Source of the DNA: Actinomycetota bacterium
GTDB lineage: Bacteria > Actinomycetota > Actinomycetes > Actinomycetales > Cellulomonadaceae
Reading direction: 5' to 3'
Length of the DNA stretch: 64,000 bases
Assembly: GCA_018898235.1 (NCBI GenBank)
Contig: JAHIJU010000247.1
Coordinates: 1-64,000, forward strand
Every line of letters starts with the position of its first letter. The first letter of the stretch is position 1. The notes beneath the pieces were generated by a model, which was not told the DNA's origin, made no database searches, and saw nothing but the letters and a program-made list of their open reading frames with translations. A program made the translations under genes and the position numbers. Below are positions 57,731 through 64,000 of the stretch, piece by piece.

Positions 57731-58145
57731 GTGACTGGCCATGACGGTGTCGAGGACCGCCTCCACGTTGCACCGGAGCCCGGGCCGGTGGTGGGGTCCC
57801 TCGCGCGGCGCGGGAGCGTGCCCGCCCCGGGGCGGGGTGCACCATCGGCCGAGGGGCGCATGTCGCGCCCGGCGTCACGATCGGCGACGGCTGCACACTG
57901 CAGAACGACGCGCCGGCGGCCATCGAGCGAAGGGCTCTCGTCGCCGCAGGTTCGGTCGTGACGCACGGCGCTACCGACTCCTCCCTCGCCGCTGGTTCGC
58001 CCGACGAGCGCATCCGATGGGTCGTCGGGAGGCACGGGCAACCGCTGGAGCCCGACGGGGAGCACGGTGGCGCTGGCCGAGCACCGGAGAGCGGTTCGTC
58101 GAGTCCAGCGGAGTCCTCACCGGGACGCCCAGCGGGGGGCGGTAG
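57731..58145 (+). pseudogene. Broken WbpD-like N-acetyltransferase (hexapeptide repeat)
   Basis: Remains of a left-handed beta-helix acetyltransferase that should add the 3-N-acetyl group in UDP-diacetamido-uronate synthesis. A good ribosome site (AGGAGA) precedes the GTG. The N-terminal part is in one frame (LHVAPEPGPVVGSLA). The hexapeptide part is in a second (GAGCTIGRGAHVAPGVTIGD, then LQND near 57910). After a gap, ALVAAGSVVTHGATDSSLAAG continues in that frame. The end, WPSTGERFVESSGVLTG, is in the third frame, with the stop at 58143. About 60 or more central residues are missing between LQND and ALVAAG. So there are two frameshifts plus a deletion, and no single frame gives a working protein. 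Confidence 0.8.
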
Positions 58146-58297
58146 TCGGGCGGTGCGACAAGTCTCGCCGGTCCGGCGTCGGCGCGGACGATCAGCCTGG
58201 TCCTGAGCTCGCTTCGCTGGCGTTGTTCCCACCGGGGCGGGCCACACAAGCACGAGTCAGCGACAACACAACAGATGCAGATTGGGGCTTCACCGTC

Positions 58298-59386
58298 ATG
58301 ACGGACTTCATCCCAGCAGCACGCCCTCTCATCGGCGACGAGGAGCGCGCAGCGGTCGACCGCGTCCTGCGGTCCGGGATGCTCGCCCAGGGACCCGAGG
58401 TGATGGCTTTCGAGCAGGAGTTCTCAGCGCACTTCGGGCTCGATCGAGCGTGCGTCGCCGTCAGCTCCGGCACCTCGGGCCTGCATCTGGGCCTCCTCTC
58501 GAGCGGGGTGAAGGTCGGCGACGAGGTGATCGTTCCTTCGTTCACCTTCGCGGCCACGGCCAACTCCGTCGCTCTGACGGGTGCGACCCCCGTGTTCGCG
58601 GACATCGACCCCGACGACTTCTGCCTGGCGCCGGCCGCCGTCGAGGCGGCGATCACGGACAGAACCGTCGGCATCATGCCCGTGCACCTCTATGGGCACC
58701 CCGCGAACATGCCGGCACTCGGGGCGATCGCTGACCGGCACGGCCTCCAGCTGTTCGAGGACGCGGCGCAGGCTCACGGTGCTTCGCTGGGCGGCACGCC
58801 CGTGGGCGCCTTCGGCTCGTTCGCCATGTTCTCGTTGTATCCGACCAAGAACATGACGTCGGGCGAGGGCGGGATGGTCTCGGTCGCCAACTCCGAGATC
58901 GAACGACTGCTGCGCCTCTACCGCAACCAAGGGATGGAGCAGCAGTACAGGAACGAGGTCGTCGGATTCAACAGCCGGATGACCGACATCCACGCGGCGA
59001 TCGGCCGGGTCCAGCTCACCAAGGTCGCCGCGTGGACCGCGAAGCGGCAGGAGAACGCCGCGTTCCTGACCGCGAACCTCGACGGCGTCACGCCTCCGCC
59101 GGTCGCCCCGGGTGCCGTGCACGTCTATCACCAGTACACGATCCGGGTTCCGCACGACCGAGACGGGATGGCGAAGGCGCTGCGGGAGGAGTACAGCATC
59201 GGATCGGGCATGTTCTACCCGGTCCCGAATCACCAGCTCGCCCCGTTCCGGATCGACCTCGATCTGCCCGAGACCGCCAAGGCTGCCGCCGAGTGCCTGT
59301 CCCTGCCGGTCCATCCGTCGCTCACACGGGCCGACCTCGAGCGGATCGTGACAGCGGTCAACACTCTCGCCAAGGCAGGTAGCTGA
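58298..59386 (+). CDS. DegT/DnrJ/EryC1-type sugar aminotransferase (WbpE-like)
   Basis: A 362-residue PLP enzyme that transaminates a keto sugar nucleotide with glutamate. The PLP lysine is K184 in SLYPTKNMTSGEGG; SSGTSGLHLG and FEDAAQAHGA (D155) are the other cofactor motifs. WbpE aminates C3 of UDP-3-keto-GlcNAcA. The ATG at 58298 starts the conserved FIPAARPLIGDEE; the open frame upstream runs through the pseudogene region. The wbpB-like gene follows after 2 bases. Confidence 0.92.
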   Translation: MTDFIPAARPLIGDEERAAVDRVLRSGMLAQGPEVMAFEQEFSAHFGLDRACVAVSSGTSGLHLGLLSSGVKVGDEVIVPSFTFAATANSVALTGATPVFADIDPDDFCLAPAAVEAAITDRTVGIMPVHLYGHPANMPALGAIADRHGLQLFEDAAQAHGASLGGTPVGAFGSFAMFSLYPTKNMTSGEGGMVSVANSEIERLLRLYRNQGMEQQYRNEVVGFNSRMTDIHAAIGRVQLTKVAAWTAKRQENAAFLTANLDGVTPPPVAPGAVHVYHQYTIRVPHDRDGMAKALREEYSIGSGMFYPVPNHQLAPFRIDLDLPETAKAAAECLSLPVHPSLTRADLERIVTAVNTLAKAGS

Positions 59387-59388
59387 CG

Positions 59389-60402
59389 ATGACGAACCTC
59401 CGTGCAGGACTCATCGGTCTCGGCATGATGGGCCGGCACCACGGCCATGTTCTTGCCAGCCTCGAAGGTGTTGACCTGGTCGCAGTCGCCGACGTCGGGG
59501 CCGATCCGTACGGCGTCGCAGGCGGTCGTCCCTTGGTCAGGACCATCGAGGACCTGATCGCGCTCGGTCTGGACTACTGCGTCGTCGCGGTGCCGACCAT
59601 CCACCACGAGAGCATCGCGCTCGCGCTCGCCGACGCAGGTGTGCATGCGCTGATCGAGAAGCCCGTCACCCATGACGGCGCCTCTGCACGCCGCGTCGCT
59701 GCGGCGTTCGCGTCACGGGGGCTGATCGGCGGCGTCGGCCACATCGAGCGGTACAACCCGGCGCTCCAGAGCGCCCGCACCCGGATCGCTGCAGGTGAGC
59801 TAGGGACGGTCTACCAGGTCTCGACCCGTCGGCAGGGCCCGCTGCCCACACGGATCGCCGACGTCGGTGTCGTGAAGGACCTCGCGACCCACGACATCGA
59901 CCTCACCACCTGGGTGACTCAGCAGCCGTTCGAGTCGATCGCCGCATGCACGGTGTCCACCAGCGGCCGCGAGCACGAGGACCTCGTCGCAGCTACCGGT
60001 CGGCTCGCCGATGGCACCGTGACCAGTCACCTCGTCAACTGGCTATCCCCGCTCAAGGAACGCGTCACGACGATCACCGGCGAGAAGGGTGCCTTCGTCG
60101 CGGACACTCTGACGGCGGACCTCACGTTCTACGCGAACGGGTCGGTGAAGGTGACGCGCGACGACATCGCCCAGTTCCGCGGCGTCACGGAGGGCGACGT
60201 GATCCGCTACGCGATCGCCAAGCCCGAACCGCTGCGGGTCGAGCACGAGAGCTTCCGCGACGCGGTGCTGGGCAGGCCCTCCGACATCGTCACGCTCGAG
60301 CAAGGGCTGGCGACGCTCCAGGTTGCCGAGGCGATGATCCGCGCCGCGCTGTCGGGATCCACCGTCCTCCTCCCCGTTCCCGTCGACGCCGCGGCGTCGT
60401 GA
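59389..60402 (+). CDS. Gfo/Idh/MocA oxidoreductase (WbpB-like)
   Basis: A 337-residue NAD-dependent enzyme. The Rossmann motif is GLIGLGMMGRHH (7-18), then the EKP motif (90-92) and the catalytic region VKDLATHDIDLT (H168, D169). In the Wbp pathway it oxidises C3 of UDP-GlcNAcA before the aminotransferase step. Its place directly after the WbpE-like gene supports that. Other Gfo/Idh sugar oxidations cannot be excluded. Confidence 0.9.
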   Translation: MTNLRAGLIGLGMMGRHHGHVLASLEGVDLVAVADVGADPYGVAGGRPLVRTIEDLIALGLDYCVVAVPTIHHESIALALADAGVHALIEKPVTHDGASARRVAAAFASRGLIGGVGHIERYNPALQSARTRIAAGELGTVYQVSTRRQGPLPTRIADVGVVKDLATHDIDLTTWVTQQPFESIAACTVSTSGREHEDLVAATGRLADGTVTSHLVNWLSPLKERVTTITGEKGAFVADTLTADLTFYANGSVKVTRDDIAQFRGVTEGDVIRYAIAKPEPLRVEHESFRDAVLGRPSDIVTLEQGLATLQVAEAMIRAALSGSTVLLPVPVDAAAS

Positions 60403-60525
60403 CACCCGCGAACACGTCCAGGCACGGGCTGGGCCCGGACGTCACGGAACGGCTGCGAGGCGCCTTCGCAAGCTAGTGTGTAGGGCGCTCGGCGCTGTGC
60501 TGGATCTAGCTGAAGGTGATCGTCG

Positions 60526-61140
60526 GTGGAATTCCGTGAACTGTCCGTACCTGGTGCCTGGGAGATCACGCCCCGGCCTCTGGGCGACCCCCGTGGTCTG
60601 TTCCTTGAGTGGTACCAGGAGCCTTCCTTCACCGAAGCGGTCGGGCATCCGCTCGACCTACGTCAGGTGAACTGCTCGGTCTCGGCCGCGGGCGTCGTGC
60701 GCGGGGTCCACTTCGCCGACGTGCCGCCGAGCCAGGCCAAGTACGTGATGTGCGTCGCGGGGTCCGTGCTCGACGTCGTCGTCGACATCCGCGTCGGCTC
60801 CCCCACGTTCGGGCGCTGGGACACGGTCGTCCTCGACGACATCGACCGCCGCGCGATCTACCTGTCGGAGGGTCTCGGTCACGCGTTCATGTCGCTCGAG
60901 GACCGCTCGACCGTCATGTACCTGTGCTCGGCGACGTACTCCCCGACGCGCGAGCACGGCATCAACCCGCTGGACCCTGAGCTTGGCATCCGGTGGCCGA
61001 CCACCGACCGGTCGGGTGCAGCCCTCACGCCGTCGCTGTCGCAGAAGGACACACAGGCCCCGTCGCTGGCGACAGCTCTGGCGCAGGGCCTGCTCCCGAC
61101 GATGGCCGAGGTGCAGTCGTATCTGTCCGGGCACGCCTGA
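60526..61140 (+). CDS. rmlC: dTDP-4-dehydrorhamnose 3,5-epimerase
   Basis: A 204-residue cupin enzyme. Seen are ITPRPLGDPRGLFLEWY, RGVHFADVPPSQAKYV with the catalytic His, and YLSEGLGHAF. It makes dTDP-4-keto-L-rhamnose for RmlD. The GTG at 60526 follows GAAGGTG. The C-terminal 25 residues extend beyond the cupin. It ends just before a strong hairpin and converges with the GT fusion gene. Confidence 0.95.
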   Translation: MEFRELSVPGAWEITPRPLGDPRGLFLEWYQEPSFTEAVGHPLDLRQVNCSVSAAGVVRGVHFADVPPSQAKYVMCVAGSVLDVVVDIRVGSPTFGRWDTVVLDDIDRRAIYLSEGLGHAFMSLEDRSTVMYLCSATYSPTREHGINPLDPELGIRWPTTDRSGAALTPSLSQKDTQAPSLATALAQGLLPTMAEVQSYLSGHA

Positions 61141-61164
61141 CGTCCGGAGTCCCGCAGCTCCGTT

Positions 61165-61207
61165 GACGTCCGGCGCCGCGCCCGCGACGGGCCCGGCGCC
61201 GGACGTC
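61165..61207. terminator. Strong hairpin between convergent rmlC and GT fusion gene
   Basis: Perfect 14-base arms GACGTCCGGCGCCG (61165-61178) and CGGCGCCGGACGTC (61194-61207) enclose an inner 5-base stem GCCCG/CGGGC with a 3-base loop. It lies between the two convergent stops and should terminate both transcripts. The 10 bases TGACGTCCGG also occur once more at 61138, overlapping the rmlC stop. Confidence 0.8.
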
Positions 61208-61238
61208 TATGCCTGGCGCGCCGGGACGGGCGGTGGGG

Positions 61239-63743
61239 TCAGCCCTTGCCGACCAGCCGACGCACCCGGCCCGCGGCCCGGCGTGCCACCTCCGTGACAC
61301 CCCCGTCGGCCAGGTACTCCTTGACCAGTCCGACGTCACCACGCACTCCACCCCACGGCGCACGCACAGGGACGGTGCTGGGTTCGACGGGGACGCCGAG
61401 GTCCATCGCCAGATCCGCGGCCCGGCGGGGCGACCGGCAGAACTCCACCAAGGGCGCGAGCGTTCGAGACCACCGGTAGTCAGCCGCGAGGGCTTCGACC
61501 GCCGCGCGTGCCGACGCCGCCGCAGAGCTGTCGAAGAGCATCGAGGCGAGCGCGTCCGCCAGCGCCTCGACGTCCTCGGCCTTGACGGCGACCCCCAGGC
61601 CGCGCTCGCGGACGAGCTCGCCGAACGTGTCGCCCTCGGTCGCGACGATGGGCAGACCAGCCCACATGTAGTCGAGGATCCGAGTCCTGAAGCTGAATGC
61701 CGTCTCGACGTGCTGGAAGTGGGTGGAGACGCCGACGTCCGCGTCCAGCAGGTAGTCCGCCCGCTCGTCGTACGGCACCCAGCCGTCGTTGAAGAAGACG
61801 ACGCGATCCGTCAGGCTGAGCTCGGCGGCGAGTTCCCTGGCCTCGTGCGCCACACGCATGGTCGGGACGCCGGGATTCGGGTGCTTGGTGCCGAGGAAGA
61901 ACAGCCTGACCTCAGGATGCGTAGCGTGCAGCAGGCCGACCGCACGGATCAGGGTCAGCGGGTCGAACCAGTTGTAGATCCCGCCGCCCCACAGGATGAC
62001 CTTGTCATCGGGCCCGATCCCCGCGACGGTCCCCTTGAGCGCATGGCGTCGCTGCACCGGCGGCTCGTCCGGGATGCCGAACGGAGCGACGGCGATGAGA
62101 TTGCTCAGCGAGGCGTCCTCGTCGTAGACCGCGGGATCGACCCGACCCACACCGGCAAGCTGACCGAGCCAGAAGTCCCGTTGCTTCTCCGACGCGCAGA
62201 GCAGGAAGTCCGCCCGACGGAGCTGGTCGTTGAGCACCCGCGTGATGTTCTGCACCTGGGCCCGACGTCCCTGCGGACCGAGGTCGCGCGCCTGCTCGAG
62301 CTGCTCGAGGTGCATTGGGTCGTACACGTCGGCCACGAGCACCTGGCGACTGGCGCGCAACCACGGCGCCTCGTCGAGCAGGAATCCCTGGAAGACGATG
62401 ATGTCGGCCCAGTCGGTCACAGCTCTCAGCTTGTTGTAGCGCACGTGCTCGACAGAGAAGCGTGGGTCGGTGATCTCAGCGCTGCGTACGGAGACCAGAC
62501 GAACCTCGTGGTCGGGGGAAAGCGCAGCCGCGATCTCGCGAGCGCGGATCGCCGGCCCGGCCATCCGCGTTGCCAGGGGCTCGCCCGTCACGACGAGCAC
62601 GCGCATCCGTGACGTGAAGTGCCCCGCGATCCCGAACGCCTGCACGAGAGCGTCATGTCCCCGGACGTACGAGGGCTGGGGGTAGGCGGGTTCGAGGACC
62701 TGGCGGAACAGCGGGAAGATCTCGTGGTCGGTGCGACGCCGGCGCGCCTGCAGCTCGGCGCGCACCTGCGCGAGCTCGGGGAGCTGGTCGACGAAGTAGT
62801 CGATGGCATAGGGGCCGGTGAGTGCCATCTTCGGCACGGTCACCGTGCCCTCGTCATCGCCCCCGGGGCTGCGCTGCAGGTCCAGCAGGCTGGCATCGAC
62901 ACCCGTGCGGGCAACGGAGCGTCGGACGGCCAGCGCCATGGCCGCGGGCAGCGCGCGAGCCAAGGACGCGTCGTCGAGGTTCTTGTACATCGACAGCAGC
63001 GCGTTGCGCTCGAGCAGGTAGCTCTCGCGATAGCTGCCGAACTTGTTCATGGTCGCGTGGTGGCGATGGAATGCCAACGAGCCGGGCACGTAGCGGAACC
63101 GGTGCCCGAGGATGTTCAGCCGCCAGCCGAGGTCGACGTCCTCGTAGAACATGAAGAACCGCTCGTCGAACCCGCCGACCTCGCGGAACAGCTCGGCCCG
63201 GACGAACATCGCGGCACCGGTGCCGAAGAGCACGTCACGGGCGGTGTCGTGCGAACCGTCGTCGACGTCCTCCACCTCGCGCTTGTACCCCATGCCGAAC
63301 CAGGTGAGCGACCCGTCGACGTAGTCGATCCGCTCGCCCTCCCAGTCGAGCACCTTGCTGGCGACGGCCCCGATCGTCCGGTCGCCGTCCAGGACCTCGA
63401 CCGCCGCGGACACCCACTGCGGGTGCGGCCTCGCGTCGTTGTTGAGAAATGCGACGTACTCACCGGTCGACCGGGAGACCCCGAGGTTGCAGCCGCCCGC
63501 GAACCCGGTGTTGGAGTCGGCCTCGACCATCAGCACATCGGGGCAGGCCGCACGGATCCGGTCCGCCGAGCCGTCCCCGGAGTGGTTCTCGACCACGACG
63601 ATCTCGAGCCGTTCGTGCGGCCAGTCAAGCTCGGCCAGCCCGGCGACGCAGGCGATCGTGTCCTCGGCGCCGCGGTAGTTCACCACGACGACCGACACCA
63701 CGCCCTGACGTACCGTCGGCCCGCCTTGCGTCGAACGCCCCAC
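61239..63743 (-). CDS. Bifunctional GT2-GT4 fusion glycosyltransferase
   Basis: An 834-residue protein. Residues about 15-300 are a WbbL-like GT2 domain (VVSVVVVNYRGAEDT, SNTGFAGGCNLG, LNNDARPHPQW, YEDVDLGWRL). Residues about 385-790 are a GT-B domain of the GT4 type (VVTGEPLATRMAGPAIRARE, VILWGGGIYNWFDPLTLI, and a C-terminal ADVGVSTHF region). The end is a basic segment VARRAAGRVRRLVGKG. Two sugars, one probably rhamnose, would be added in sequence to a lipid-linked glycan. It starts at a GTG. The next gene, at 63909, is divergent. Confidence 0.9.
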   Translation of the reverse strand: MGRSTQGGPTVRQGVVSVVVVNYRGAEDTIACVAGLAELDWPHERLEIVVVENHSGDGSADRIRAACPDVLMVEADSNTGFAGGCNLGVSRSTGEYVAFLNNDARPHPQWVSAAVEVLDGDRTIGAVASKVLDWEGERIDYVDGSLTWFGMGYKREVEDVDDGSHDTARDVLFGTGAAMFVRAELFREVGGFDERFFMFYEDVDLGWRLNILGHRFRYVPGSLAFHRHHATMNKFGSYRESYLLERNALLSMYKNLDDASLARALPAAMALAVRRSVARTGVDASLLDLQRSPGGDDEGTVTVPKMALTGPYAIDYFVDQLPELAQVRAELQARRRRTDHEIFPLFRQVLEPAYPQPSYVRGHDALVQAFGIAGHFTSRMRVLVVTGEPLATRMAGPAIRAREIAAALSPDHEVRLVSVRSAEITDPRFSVEHVRYNKLRAVTDWADIIVFQGFLLDEAPWLRASRQVLVADVYDPMHLEQLEQARDLGPQGRRAQVQNITRVLNDQLRRADFLLCASEKQRDFWLGQLAGVGRVDPAVYDEDASLSNLIAVAPFGIPDEPPVQRRHALKGTVAGIGPDDKVILWGGGIYNWFDPLTLIRAVGLLHATHPEVRLFFLGTKHPNPGVPTMRVAHEARELAAELSLTDRVVFFNDGWVPYDERADYLLDADVGVSTHFQHVETAFSFRTRILDYMWAGLPIVATEGDTFGELVRERGLGVAVKAEDVEALADALASMLFDSSAAASARAAVEALAADYRWSRTLAPLVEFCRSPRRAADLAMDLGVPVEPSTVPVRAPWGGVRGDVGLVKEYLADGGVTEVARRAAGRVRRLVGKG

Positions 63744-63908
63744 GCCGACCTCTCATCCCACCCGCCCGAGAGCGGCTCCGCCCATCCGTCCAACGCCCGC
63801 GCGCCGACCGTCGATGCTACCGTCGCCCGCCACGGGGTCGGACCGCGCGCCCGTCGCCCGCGACGGAACGGCGAACGAGCGCCGGGCGCTACGTGGGATC
63901 ATCGCCCG

Positions 63909-64000
63909 GTGCGGATCACCGTCGACGCGACTGCTCTTCTCGGGCCTCGCACCGGAGTAGGCCAGTACGCGGCGCAGCTGGTGTCGCACCTGCCGGCGGC
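63909..64000 (+). CDS. N-terminus of a GT4-type glycosyltransferase, cut by the window edge
   Basis: About 30 codons are visible from a GTG at 63909: RITVDATALLGPRTGVGQYA and on. This closely resembles the start of GT4 enzymes such as the one at 51611 (LLDATAVPMNRGGVGRYV). The 165 bases before it hold no gene that I can support. Confidence 0.65.
   Translation, partial: MRITVDATALLGPRTGVGQYAAQLVSHLPA

Noticed and set aside
63753..63989. A 78-codon minus-strand open frame near the right edge
   Set aside because: It is antisense to the start of the GT4-like gene at 63909 and has no recognisable feature.

Overview
The window comes from a high-GC Gram-positive actinobacterium, most likely Micrococcales and near Cellulomonadaceae. 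That placement is inferred from gene content and codon bias; no marker gene was searched. The support is very GC-rich DNA, WhiB2, MtrA-MtrB-LpqB, an NdgR-type IclR regulator beside leuCD, an Rv3235-family protein next to secA, a DUF3499/manB/Trm112 block, and many genes that start directly behind a -10-like hexamer (leaderless transcripts). I see no transposase, integrase, phage gene or CRISPR array.

Layout. (1) 1-8,035: core metabolism. On the minus strand lie HU, murA, plsC, gpsA and ddl (cut by the left edge), plus leuC-leuD, with the divergent regulator ndgR and the tRNAs Glu(CUC) and Gln(CUG). (2) 8,278-13,165: a small actinobacterial block with a DUF6912 protein, a CpaE-like ATPase, a CpaB/SAF membrane protein, a small excisionase-type HTH protein, an unknown protein, a LysM protein and an Rv3235-family protein. 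(3) 13,181-23,215: secA, a YcaQ-type DNA glycosylase, long HPF, ComF, lpqB, mtrB and mtrA. (4) 23,323-30,642: a tightly overlapping membrane module (GPDP-membrane-domain protein, DUF4129, DUF4350, MoxR, DUF58), flanked by SpoIIM and RDD proteins. (5) 30,651-45,631: sugar and envelope genes. These are galE, an EamA transporter, a translationally coupled trio (PIG-V-like mannosyltransferase, DPM1-like GT2, ChbG/HpnK deacetylase), a CDF transporter, Trm112, manB, a DUF3499 protein, a degenerate zincin, a WbbL-like GT, DUF5719, a 1145-residue GT2-membrane protein and whiB2. (6) 45,778-64,000: a surface-polysaccharide locus with manA, rmlD, rmlA, rmlC, a DUF2142 protein, several GT2 and GT4 enzymes, a flippase, and wbpI-, wbpE- and wbpB-like genes for a 2,3-diamino-uronic sugar nucleotide. 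The expected N-acetyltransferase (wbpD) of that pathway is present only as a wreck that needs all three reading frames.

How it fits together. ManA and ManB supply mannose phosphates and Rml enzymes supply dTDP-rhamnose (rmlB is not in the window). The Wbp-like enzymes would make an amino sugar, and the GTs, flippase and polytopic GT/DUF2142 proteins would assemble and export a wall or capsular glycan. From memory, the gene order resembles two Mycobacterium tuberculosis segments, about Rv2981c-Rv2989 (ddl to the IclR regulator) and about Rv3235-Rv3268 (Rv3235 to TIGR03089), joined here.

The most interesting points are the broken Wbp pathway, the PIG-V/DPM/HpnK trio, a GT2-GT4 fusion, three phased 10-bp repeats before the LysM gene, and a recurrent leaderless promoter architecture.
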